Assembly (NCBI GenBank): GCA_031553075.1
Contig: JAVBLX010000004.1
Span: forward strand, 1 to 15,409
DNA length: 15,409 nt
Source of the DNA: DIGJ01 sp031553075
GTDB taxonomy: Bacteria; Bacillota; Clostridia; Lachnospirales; Lachnospiraceae
Direction: 5' to 3'
In this document: positions 7,723 to 15,270 of the stretch, in pieces
How positions within the stretch are numbered: position 1 is the first letter of the stretch
Layout: every line of letters begins with the position of its first letter
Notes under the pieces: generated by a model
What the model was told of the DNA's origin: nothing
Database searches by the model: none
The model's input: the letters and a program-made list of their open reading frames with translations, nothing else
Position numbers and translations under genes: made by a program

Positions 7723-9558
7723 ATGGCAAAATCGAAAAAATTTATTCCCAACAAAAATGGGACCTATGACTTACTCATCCAATACGACAACAGCAACGAA
7801 TTTGCAATGGATTTTTTTTCAAGAGATAAGATAAATAAAAATCGGGAGAACATATCTGAGTTCATAAATCAACAAGCAAAGAATTTAAAAGTTTCAACAG
7901 TCAAGCTGATGGTCTCTGGCATGTTACTTGCTGCTATTCCCATGACCTCTCTGGTTGAAGCGAATGCAGCAGAAGTCCCCAAATACTCCATGGCCTATCT
8001 TTATGGAGGCAGCGCTCAACAACAAATCGGTTATGTGGAGCAGACTCACAATTCTCTGCAAACCGTTTCCCCCAGCTATTTTGACATTAATACCGACGGA
8101 AGCTTGAAGCTGAATTCAGTCAGTAAAGAACTGATTGACCACATGCATGCTAATAAAATCAGGGTGGTGCCCTTTGTCAGTAATCACTGGGACCGTACTG
8201 CCGGAATCAATGCATTAAAAAATGCTGACACAATCACCACCCAGATTGCCGCTTATGTAAATCAATATAATCTGGATGGCGTTAATGTTGATATTGAAAA
8301 TGTAACCGAGCTGCAAAGGAGTCAGTATACCGATTTCGTCCGGCTTCTCCGACAGAAAATTCCTGCCGAAAAGGAGGTTTCGGTTGCGGTTGCTGCCAAT
8401 CCAAATAACTGGGCTACCGGTTGGCAGGGCTCTTATGACTATGCCGAGCTTGCCAAGTCCTCCGATTATCTGATGATGATGACTTATGATGAGCATTATG
8501 AAGGAAGCGCTGCTGGTCCGGTATCCAGTATCCAATTTGTTGAAAACTCCATCCAATATGCACTCACTAAAGCATCCGCTGACAAGCTTGTCGTAGGCCT
8601 GCCCCTGTTTGGAAGAATCTGGAGCACCAACGACACAAGCATCATGGGCAAAGGAATTCCACTCAATACCATTAATCAAATGATTGTTGATTATAAAGCA
8701 GTTGTAACCTATGATTCCGCCAGCCAGTCACCGAAAGCAGAATTTGAAATTAAAACGGGTGACAAGCAATATATGGCGGGGGGTAAAGTCCTCCCTCCTG
8801 GAAAATATGTGGTATGGTTCGAAAATGCCCAGTCTCTTGAAGCAAAGCTGGACCTGATTCGAAAATATGATTTAAAAGGTGCCGGCTCCTGGGCCCTGGG
8901 GCAGGAAGATGCTTCAATCTGGGAAAAATACAATATCTGGTTAAATGGCGAACCATTACCGGAGATACCGGCAGATTCTATTATATACACCGTTGTTGCC
9001 GGTGACACGCTATGGAAGATTTCACAGCAATTCGGAACTACGATTGATGAAATAAAGACTTTAAACAATCTTACCAATGATATGTTACTTGTCGGACAGA
9101 TTCTCAAAATTTCGCCAAGTGCCACCGTTACACCACCACCGATACAACCACCCGTTATTTCCGAAACAACTGCATGGATTACAAGCAATACAATAAATCT
9201 GGAAGTTCGTTCGTCAGTTACTGCCAACAGCACCGTTGTGGCTGTTCTTACCGGTAGCACCAAAGTAACCGTTCTGGGAGAGCCGGTGGGAAGTTTTTCC
9301 CAGATTCGCCTTGAAAACGGACAGACTGGCTATGTTCCTTCCGCAAATCTTACTACTGTACAACCACCAGCACAACAGATAATTACAAAAGTAACCATAA
9401 CTAAAGTAAATCTCCGCCAGAATGCATCAAACAGTGGTAAGAATCTGGCTACTATAAATAAAGGAACCACCGTCACTGTTTTGGATACCATTGGTTCCTA
9501 TACAAAAATCAGTTATAATGGTATTGTCGGGTATGTGAATAGCAGTGATCTGAAATAG
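7723..9558 (+). CDS. Exported GH18 glycosidase with LysM and two SH3b domains
   Basis: The product has 611 residues; the start is supported by AAGGAG ending 6 nt upstream. An unusual polar, charged N-terminus (1-57) precedes a hydrophobic stretch (about 58-78) with likely cleavage after EANA82. The GH18 domain spans about 87-407. Its active-site strand is D185-G-V-N188-V-D190-I-E192; E192 is the expected acid/base, and GVNxDxE is usual in the spore-cortex SleL/YaaH branch. A LysM follows (about 420-464, YTVVAGDTLWKISQQFG...LLVGQILKIS). Then a Pro-rich linker and two SH3b repeats (483-544 and 555-611, with INLEVRSS and VNLRQNAS starts). LysM and SH3b bind wall glycan, so peptidoglycan N-acetylglucosaminidase activity is the best inference; chitin hydrolysis is the alternative. 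The gene is monocistronic, closed by a terminator 34 bp after the stop. Confidence 0.92.
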   Translation: MAKSKKFIPNKNGTYDLLIQYDNSNEFAMDFFSRDKINKNRENISEFINQQAKNLKVSTVKLMVSGMLLAAIPMTSLVEANAAEVPKYSMAYLYGGSAQQQIGYVEQTHNSLQTVSPSYFDINTDGSLKLNSVSKELIDHMHANKIRVVPFVSNHWDRTAGINALKNADTITTQIAAYVNQYNLDGVNVDIENVTELQRSQYTDFVRLLRQKIPAEKEVSVAVAANPNNWATGWQGSYDYAELAKSSDYLMMMTYDEHYEGSAAGPVSSIQFVENSIQYALTKASADKLVVGLPLFGRIWSTNDTSIMGKGIPLNTINQMIVDYKAVVTYDSASQSPKAEFEIKTGDKQYMAGGKVLPPGKYVVWFENAQSLEAKLDLIRKYDLKGAGSWALGQEDASIWEKYNIWLNGEPLPEIPADSIIYTVVAGDTLWKISQQFGTTIDEIKTLNNLTNDMLLVGQILKISPSATVTPPPIQPPVISETTAWITSNTINLEVRSSVTANSTVVAVLTGSTKVTVLGEPVGSFSQIRLENGQTGYVPSANLTTVQPPAQQIITKVTITKVNLRQNASNSGKNLATINKGTTVTVLDTIGSYTKISYNGIVGYVNSSDLK

Positions 9559-9591
9559 CTGACTCAAGATAGACAAACACATGATAGACAA

Positions 9592-9627
9592 CAAGGGATT
9601 GAAAAAAAAGCAATCCCTTGCTTTTTT
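9592..9627 (+). terminator. Intrinsic terminator of the GH18 gene
   Basis: A perfect 10-bp stem caagggattg/caatcccttg (9592-9601 with 9611-9620) with a 9-nt A-rich loop is followed by c and six T. The A-rich loop gives no comparable T-run directly after the stem on the other strand, so it acts mainly on the plus strand. Confidence 0.9.
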
Positions 9628-9696
9628 ATGTTCTGCTATTCATTGTTCTCTCGGCAGATAACTAAATTACAATAGGATAAAACGCCAGACTTCGAA

Positions 9697-9721
9697 TAAT
9701 TTATAGTGTCTGTATAAATTA
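9697..9721. promoter_or_regulatory. Perfect 9-bp inverted repeat upstream of the kinase promoter
   Basis: taatttata (9697-9705) and tataaatta (9713-9721) are exact inverted copies separated by 7 bp. The centre lies about 50 bp upstream of the -35 box at 9759, where an activator or a distal operator could bind. There is no T-run and no gene upstream needing termination here, so a terminator is unlikely. Confidence 0.45.
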
Positions 9722-9758
9722 GACGCAGCTTTTTTTCAATACGGAATCGTGACTGATA

Positions 9759-9787
9759 TTGCTTACAGTAACAAAATTTGTTAAAAT
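9759..9787 (+). promoter_or_regulatory. Promoter of the hybrid histidine kinase gene
   Basis: The -35 TTGCTT (9759-9764) and -10 TAAAAT (9782-9787) are separated by 17 bp. The predicted start is about 9794, giving a leader of some 23 nt. An imperfect dyad, gtgactg (9749-9755) with cagtaac (9766-9772), brackets the -35 box and could be a regulator site. Confidence 0.6.
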
Positions 9788-9803
9788 AAAGGAAACGAAC
9801 ATG

Positions 9804-9809
9804 AAAGGA
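9804..9809 (+). promoter_or_regulatory. Ribosome binding site deciding the kinase start
   Basis: AAAGGA sits 7 nt before ATG 9817 but only 1 nt before the in-frame ATG 9811, so 9817 (MAKKAIRV) is preferred. Another ATG at 9801 is out of frame and opens only 33 codons. Confidence 0.6.
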
Positions 9810-9816
9810 CATGAAG

Positions 9817-12800
9817 ATGGCAAAGAAAGCAATCAGAGTCATTTTTTCCGCTCTGACTCTATTAACTTTTTTTCATATAGGAGCAGATGTCCATGCTGCT
9901 GAGAAAAATGCTTCTGACACCCTGACCATTAATACCGATGTTTCTCCCCCCAAAAATACGCTTCATTTTGTAACTGGCTCCGATCAGGCAACCGTTTTGG
10001 ATCACATCTTACATTATGCTATTCAAGAGCTTGATTACAGCATTACCATGGATGCCATTGCCATGAACTATGCCATTCAAATGACTAATAGTGGTGAGAA
10101 AGATGGATTAACCAATCAGTCCACAAACCTGAGAGACTCTTATCCCAATCTTGTAAAAGTACCTGAGCCCATTGGATTTGTTAGCTTTGGCTTTTACATT
10201 TTAGAGAATTCTTCCCTTGCTCTATCTAACTGGTCTGATCTTGCTCATCTAAGAGTAGGAACACTATATGAGAAACCAGCTATTTATAGCAAGCTACCAA
10301 AAGACTTAGCAGAGCACAAGCAGTACGAAACAGTATATGCCCTAAATTGCGCCCTCCTTTCCGGCGAAATTGATGTGTTTGTAACCACCATCAGTATGGG
10401 GCTTCCAAACATCTTGTTAGATGGTGTCACCTTAGCTTCTGATATAGACCAGATACCTACTTTTACCTATCTCAATAAAAAATATAAGGATTTGGCTCCT
10501 CTTATTGCTGAAAAATTCAGAGAAATGAAAGCACAGGGAATCTATGACCAGATGTTGGCCGGGAAATACCGTTCCATTAAGGAAAAAACGGTACTTCATA
10601 TATCCTCATATTCACCAGAGGATGTATGGGATACTGTTATGTGCTCAACCATGCAGACGCTTTTAGAAAACAGGGAGGGTGTTCACTATTATAATGTGCC
10701 TTTGTATTCCAACCGTTATAACACTGACTATGAGCGAGCCAAAAATGCCTATTCAGCCATTCGTACCATGTTCATCTCCCAATCTCCTGATATTGTTGTG
10801 GCTTCTGATAATTATGCCTATACCTTTGTAAAGGAATACTGTCATGTGTTATTTTCCAATACTCCACTTGTTATTTGTGGCGTAAGTGGTGGCGATGAGC
10901 TCTTTCAGGAATTGATTTTTCCATATGTTGGCGTAAAAGAAGATGTAGATGCCATTGCAAATATGGAATTAATTTTAAAACTATACCCCCGTACCAAATC
11001 CGTATTTATTATAAATGATATATATGATACTGGAAAAATGTGTAAATTCTCCCTGGAACGGCAGCTTTTCGATTACAACAAAGTTTCCATTACCTACAAT
11101 CAGAATCAGGATTTCCAACTCCTCCTTACAGAAATTAACACTCTGCCAAAAGATGCCGTTATTCTGATTGGAAGCTATAGTACCGACATAACAAATCTGG
11201 CCAAGGCTAGAAAAGACATTCAGAACGAAATATGTATGAGCACTGATATACCTGTTTTTAGTGTAAGCAACATTGGAAACGGCGAAATTGGGGGGCGGCA
11301 ATCCAGTCCAAAATTACAGGCCGAGGAAGCCATAAAATGTGTTTACCAGTTGCTTGATGGAAAAAGTGTGGATGAGGTTTCTCTACCTCCTGATCCCAAA
11401 AGTATAAATAAATGGTGCTTTGATGCCAAGGTATTGAAAGAAAAAGGACTAAGCATCAATCACCTTCCCGCTGACGCAGAGATTATTAACCAGAGAATTA
11501 CTTTAAAAGACGCCAATCCACAGGCATATTATATGCTAATGTTAATTATCGCCTTGCTGAGTGTGACCGTCTTCGGATTTCTCTCCTTTGTCTTGATTTT
11601 AAACGGCAAAAATAAAAGGTTATTAGCAGTTCAAAAAAGCCTTCACACCTCGGAGGAGCTACTGGCAGAAGAAAGAAAAACTCTGGAAGTCAAAAACCGC
11701 CTCCAGTTGGCTCTGGACGTTGCCGATGCGGGTGTATGGGAGATTTATTTAGATGAATCTGGAGAATATTGTTTGTTCTTTGATGACTTTTTTGCTCAAA
11801 TTTATCACATTGAAAATGATCGTAAATTAACCTTGCTGGAATTTGCTGAATATTTTGATGAAATTTTGGCAGTTGAAAAGAAAGAAGAATATATTGACTT
11901 CTTGAAACATTTTTCCTTTTCCACAGACATGATTCTCAAACATGAAAAGCTTGAGTTCCCGGATGGAACCTGTTCCTATATAAAAAATTCTGTGAGAATA
12001 ACCATAGATGACATGGGAAATCCACAGAGCATGATTGGATTGTGTATTGATATCAGCGAAAGGGTTGAGGCCATTGAACAAGCCAATGAAATCTCCCAAA
12101 AACTGCTTAACAGCATGGATAACCTTCTTTATGTTTCAGATATTGAAACAGATGAGCTTTTGTTTGTTAACGATGCCATGATGGAAGCTTTTGGCTTGGA
12201 TGATAACTATAAAGGTGAAAAGTGCTGGGATGTTTTTATGGGCTACAACCGCCGCTGTGATTTTTGTGCAAAAAACAGATTAAACAAGTCCCCCGACGAG
12301 GTATATATATGGGAAAACACGCAGCCAATCCTTAATCGAGAATTGCGGCACATTGATAAATACATAACCTGGATTAATCAAAAGAAAGTCTTATTTCATA
12401 CTGCTATAGACATAACGGATATGAAGCGTGTACAGAGGGAGCTTATTGATGCAAAGGATACAGCAGAGCGTGCCAACCGGGCTAAAAGTTCGTTTTTATC
12501 CAATATGAGCCATGAGATTCGTACCCCAATGAATGCTATTATTGGAATGACACAAATTGCCTTAAAGGAAAATATCTCTCCCGTCACAAAAAAACAGCTG
12601 GAGAATATTCAGAGTGCCTCAAATACGCTTCTTGGGCTGATTAATAATATTCTGGATATGTCCAAAATTGAAGCAGATAAGCTGGAGCTTATGGAGGAGC
12701 CTTTTGTGCTTTCTGATGTACTAAATAATATTTATACAATCGTATCAGTAAGAGCCAATGAAAAGAAACAGCCTCTTTCCTTTACCATTGATGACCAAGT

Positions 12801-13602
12801 TCCCCGTTATTATCTTGGAGATTCCCTGCGACTAAATCAGATCATCACCAATCTTTTATATAATGCGATCAAGTTCAGCGGTGAGAGTTCTCCTATCGCC
12901 TTATCTGTTCACTTGAAATCAATTAAAAAAGGGATTGCCACCTTAGAGATGTTCGTGGATGATAAAGGTATTGGCATGACACCGGAACAGCAGGAACGTC
13001 TCTTCCTTCCTTTTGAACAAGGAGATACCAGTACTGCCAGGAAATATGGTGGTACCGGGCTTGGCTTGGCTCTTTCCCGCAAAATTGCCCGATTTATGGG
13101 TGGAGAGTTATCCGTTCAAAGTCAGGTCGGTGAAGGAAGTCGTTTTGTCTTAATGGTTTCTTTAGCACTTGCAGATGAAAACTCGGTATTCTCAAAAGAA
13201 ATAACGGCGCAATCTATCTATCCCAAAAACTTTTCCGGAAAAACCATTCTTTTGGCAGAAGATGTGGAAATCAACCGGGAAATCGTGGCTGCTTTTTTAT
13301 CCGATACAAATGTAGCCATTGACGAAGCAGCTAATGGGTTAATTGCCGTAACAATGTTCAAGGAAAATCCAGATAAATATGATTTAATTCTTATGGATAT
13401 ACAGATGCCAGATATGGATGGTTATGAAGCCACTCGACAGATTCGTCAGTTAAATAGAAATATTCCAATCATTGCTATGACCGCACATGCCTTTAGAGAG
13501 GACCGGGAAAAATCGCTGGCAGCAGGCATGAATGAACACATTAGCAAACCCATTGATGGAGATCTGATTATTGAAAAACTGGCCCAGTATCTTGAGATTT
13601 AG
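9817..13602 (+). CDS. Hybrid sensor histidine kinase with two binding-protein-like sensor modules
   Basis: The product has 1261 residues from ATG 9817. Order: signal peptide or first membrane segment (about 1-25, cleavage near HAA); a family 3 solute-binding-like domain (about 35-250); a second module resembling the ABC_sub_bind family (about 257-522, TVLHISSYSPEDVWDTVM, VVASDNYAY, SVSNIGNGEIGG); a transmembrane helix (about 572-595); a coiled coil; two PAS-like regions (about 629-750 and 762-870). HisKA follows with phospho-acceptor H899 in SNMSHEIRTPMNAIIG. The HATPase has N-box N1012LLYN1016, DKGIGM, FEQGDTSTARKYGGTGLGL. A C-terminal receiver has acceptor D1194 (LILMDIQMPDMDGYEA) and SKPID. 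The kinase probably senses an extracellular ligand and autophosphorylates H899. There is no HPt domain, and no output response regulator lies nearby, so the phosphate target is unknown. It is transcribed alone. Confidence 0.93.
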   Translation: MAKKAIRVIFSALTLLTFFHIGADVHAAEKNASDTLTINTDVSPPKNTLHFVTGSDQATVLDHILHYAIQELDYSITMDAIAMNYAIQMTNSGEKDGLTNQSTNLRDSYPNLVKVPEPIGFVSFGFYILENSSLALSNWSDLAHLRVGTLYEKPAIYSKLPKDLAEHKQYETVYALNCALLSGEIDVFVTTISMGLPNILLDGVTLASDIDQIPTFTYLNKKYKDLAPLIAEKFREMKAQGIYDQMLAGKYRSIKEKTVLHISSYSPEDVWDTVMCSTMQTLLENREGVHYYNVPLYSNRYNTDYERAKNAYSAIRTMFISQSPDIVVASDNYAYTFVKEYCHVLFSNTPLVICGVSGGDELFQELIFPYVGVKEDVDAIANMELILKLYPRTKSVFIINDIYDTGKMCKFSLERQLFDYNKVSITYNQNQDFQLLLTEINTLPKDAVILIGSYSTDITNLAKARKDIQNEICMSTDIPVFSVSNIGNGEIGGRQSSPKLQAEEAIKCVYQLLDGKSVDEVSLPPDPKSINKWCFDAKVLKEKGLSINHLPADAEIINQRITLKDANPQAYYMLMLIIALLSVTVFGFLSFVLILNGKNKRLLAVQKSLHTSEELLAEERKTLEVKNRLQLALDVADAGVWEIYLDESGEYCLFFDDFFAQIYHIENDRKLTLLEFAEYFDEILAVEKKEEYIDFLKHFSFSTDMILKHEKLEFPDGTCSYIKNSVRITIDDMGNPQSMIGLCIDISERVEAIEQANEISQKLLNSMDNLLYVSDIETDELLFVNDAMMEAFGLDDNYKGEKCWDVFMGYNRRCDFCAKNRLNKSPDEVYIWENTQPILNRELRHIDKYITWINQKKVLFHTAIDITDMKRVQRELIDAKDTAERANRAKSSFLSNMSHEIRTPMNAIIGMTQIALKENISPVTKKQLENIQSASNTLLGLINNILDMSKIEADKLELMEEPFVLSDVLNNIYTIVSVRANEKKQPLSFTIDDQVPRYYLGDSLRLNQIITNLLYNAIKFSGESSPIALSVHLKSIKKGIATLEMFVDDKGIGMTPEQQERLFLPFEQGDTSTARKYGGTGLGLALSRKIARFMGGELSVQSQVGEGSRFVLMVSLALADENSVFSKEITAQSIYPKNFSGKTILLAEDVEINREIVAAFLSDTNVAIDEAANGLIAVTMFKENPDKYDLILMDIQMPDMDGYEATRQIRQLNRNIPIIAMTAHAFREDREKSLAAGMNEHISKPIDGDLIIEKLAQYLEI

Positions 13603-13622
13603 TGATAACCTTGGTGCATTAA

Positions 13623-13666
13623 ACAAAAGCCACTATGGATTGATTTCCATAGTGGCTTTTGTTTTG
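13623..13666. terminator. Bidirectional terminator between convergent genes
   Basis: A perfect 17-bp stem (13623-13639 with 13646-13662) has a 6-nt loop. Plus-strand T residues follow, and the A-rich left flank gives T residues on the minus strand. It lies 20 bp after the kinase stop and 31 bp past the radical SAM stop, so it serves both genes. Confidence 0.9.
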
Positions 13667-13693
13667 CCAATTAGCTAGTACATCGTATTTGAA

Positions 13694-14776
13694 CTAGTTA
13701 TTCATGGTACTGGTCAGAGACTGAACAAAGTCAGATTTTGCAAACAAAGTACAGCCTCCTGTATGTTCCTCCAGCAGTGTTCCGTCATCACGGAGCTTCG
13801 TAAACAATGGTGATTTAAGTGCTTCTCGAAGTGAAGCACTTTTCAGGCTGGTATCCGAATATGGTGAAAACGGACACGGTTCAGCTCCACCACTGGCATT
13901 AATGTGAAAGAATCCGCGCCCTGCTGCAAGACACCCCCCTGATTCCTTTTCATCTCCTGGAAATGAAATGAGAATCATATCACTTTGTTCGCGGAGATTG
14001 GATATCCGTTCTGCCAGGTAATCACGAGTTGTGTTATCAAGGGCAAGCTCCGGCTTTTCTACTGGAACATACTCCACAAAAACAACAGCCTTGCAGCCTT
14101 TTGCCCTTAGCTCCTCAATAAATGAGCCTGCAGTGACTGTAGAGATATTCTCGCTTGTAACCGTGACAGAGACCCCAAATAAAAGCTTTGTCTCGTTAAG
14201 ATCATACATGGTTTTTATGGTCTTTCCGTAGATACCTTTTCCGCGACGAGCATCCGTCAAAGTTTCATCGCCCTCAATGCTAATAATTGGAATCAAGTTT
14301 CGGTTGTTATCAAACAGTTTTAAAACATCCTCCTGAAACATGGTACCATTAGTAAATACGGGGAAAAGAATCGCAGGATGTCGTGCTGCTTCCTCAATAA
14401 TATCACATCGCATCATCGGTTCTCCACCCGCCAAAAGGATGGTAGAAACACCCACCTCTTCCGCTTCACTAAAAATGCGCCCCCATTCATCACGACTCAT
14501 TTCTGTCTGACTCATGCAGGCATGATTGGCCCGGTCATAGCATCCGGTACAATTAAGGTTGCATGTGCCTGTTATGCTGGCAATTAAAAAAGATGGGATG
14601 TGCTCTCCAATTTTTTCAAAATGATGCCGATACTTTTCTGCCTTTTTAGCCGCAAGTGCGTATTTTGCGAAAAAAGCACTTTCCTTTGGGTTGTGGATGG
14701 TCGCCTTTAGTATATCACGAATAAGTGATTCCACTCCATCACTAAGGTATTTTTCAAGACTAAAATAATGTTCTAT
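13694..14776 (-). CDS. Radical SAM protein with SPASM-like C-terminus (apparent AUA start)
   Basis: Counting from the proposed AUA codon gives 360 residues. The radical SAM cluster motif is C72NLNC76TGC79, preceded by LIASITGT. A GGEP motif lies at 117-120, and the alternating strands IISIEGD and GVSVTVTSEN fit the TIM-barrel core. C-terminal cysteines C282, C301 (EPCPFSPYSD) and C342 (GGCTLF) suggest a shortened SPASM-like auxiliary Fe-S region. An N-terminal helical segment (FSLEKYLSDGVESLIRDILKA) precedes the core. Such enzymes often modify peptides or proteins; no precursor gene is visible, so the substrate is unknown. The frame opens at ATG 14836, but that codon lies upstream of a perfect promoter (14802-14830). 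No ATG, GTG or TTG codon follows the transcript start in a suitable place. A full AGGAGG sits 7 nt before ATA 14776-14774. The gene is monocistronic and convergent with the kinase gene. Confidence 0.85.
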   Translation of the reverse strand: MEHYFSLEKYLSDGVESLIRDILKATIHNPKESAFFAKYALAAKKAEKYRHHFEKIGEHIPSFLIASITGTCNLNCTGCYDRANHACMSQTEMSRDEWGRIFSEAEEVGVSTILLAGGEPMMRCDIIEEAARHPAILFPVFTNGTMFQEDVLKLFDNNRNLIPIISIEGDETLTDARRGKGIYGKTIKTMYDLNETKLLFGVSVTVTSENISTVTAGSFIEELRAKGCKAVVFVEYVPVEKPELALDNTTRDYLAERISNLREQSDMILISFPGDEKESGGCLAAGRGFFHINASGGAEPCPFSPYSDTSLKSASLREALKSPLFTKLRDDGTLLEEHTGGCTLFAKSDFVQSLTSTMNN

Positions 14777-14783
14777 TTTTCTG

Positions 14784-14789
14784 CCTCCT
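14784..14789 (-). promoter_or_regulatory. Ribosome binding site pointing to a non-standard AUA start
   Basis: AGGAGG (preceded by AA, minus strand) is spaced 7 nt from the in-frame ATA at 14776-14774. No ATG exists in any frame at a usable distance. Confidence 0.7.
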
Positions 14790-14801
14790 TTGCTTTCTAT
14801 T

Positions 14802-14830
14802 ATTATATGTAATTTAAACAACCTTGTCAA
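14802..14830 (-). promoter_or_regulatory. Perfect consensus promoter of the radical SAM gene
   Basis: On the minus strand TTGACA (14825-14830) and TATAAT (14802-14807) are separated by exactly 17 bp, the full sigma-A/sigma-70 consensus. The predicted start is near 14795, leaving a leader of about 20 nt. This predicts strong transcription. Confidence 0.9.
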
Positions 14831-14836
14831 ATACAA

Positions 14837-15013
14837 TTATATTTTATACAATCTGTGGAGTGCAATTTCTGCCACTTGGATGACATTAAAATACACTATT
14901 TCTTATCTTAAATTTTATAATCTCCATAATTTCTACAAATTCATGTGTTATTATATAGTAAGTGCTATACAACAAACAACAAACAAAATTTAATTGATTT
15001 TCCAGCCGTTTGC
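14837..15013. other. AT-rich spacer without a recognised gene
   Basis: No coding sequence is convincing here. A run of caacaaa-type direct repeats lies at about 14970-14988. A TATAAT occurs at 14916-14921 on the plus strand but has no good -35 partner. On the minus strand a 19-codon frame (14886-14827) lacks a ribosome site. Confidence 0.5.
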
Positions 15014-15140
15014 AGTATAACAGGAGGGACAGGCATTGGGCTGGCTATTGTTAAGCCCATTGTAAAAGCTCATGGGGGCTGTGGAAGCGGAGAATAGAGA
15101 CGAAGGAGGATGTCGGTTTATTATAACATTGCCTAAATAA
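15014..15140 (+). pseudogene. C-terminal remnant of a sensor histidine kinase (frameshifted)
   Basis: One frame reads SITGGTGIGLAIVKPIVKAHGG, the G2 box and following helix of a histidine kinase ATPase domain. After a run of five G (15074-15078) it hits a stop. The expected ending, AVEAENRDEGGCRFIITLPK and TAA at 15138-15140, continues in another frame. The run is one base too long or two too short relative to the intact family pattern. Everything upstream of the G2 box is missing, so this is about 42 residues of a normally 350-600-residue kinase. It keeps its own terminator. It is unrelated in sequence to the intact hybrid kinase, whose protein continues into a receiver. Confidence 0.8.
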
Positions 15141-15182
15141 TAACGGCATTCTATAGATTTTATCCCCATAGAATACCGTTAT
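15140..15182 (+). terminator. Hairpin terminator of the kinase remnant
   Basis: The arms ataacgg/ccgttat (15140-15146 and 15176-15182) and attctat/atagaat (15148-15154 and 15168-15174) form a stem with one internal mismatch and a 13-nt loop. It starts at the last base of the stop codon. The T-run is interrupted (ctgctatttta), so efficiency is uncertain. Confidence 0.65.
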
Positions 15183-15270
15183 CTGCTATTTTATTATACA
15201 ACTGGCGGATTTGAAGTGACAAACTAAAATGTAGAAAGAAGATATTTCATAGCTTGATTCTAAGAAATAG

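Noticed and set aside
8215..9263. Minus-strand open frames inside the GH18 gene
   Set aside because: They are shadows of a gene with clear domains and active-site motif on the plus strand.
9801..9902. Out-of-frame 33-codon frame overlapping the kinase start, considered as a coupled leader peptide
   Set aside because: It is explained as a shadow of the kinase start; the composition is arbitrary and nothing supports its translation beyond a GGAAA nearby.
14827..14886. 19-codon minus-strand frame with two cysteines just upstream of the radical SAM gene, considered as a RiPP precursor
   Set aside because: It has no ribosome site, ends inside the -35 box of the radical SAM promoter, and has no leader-core pattern.
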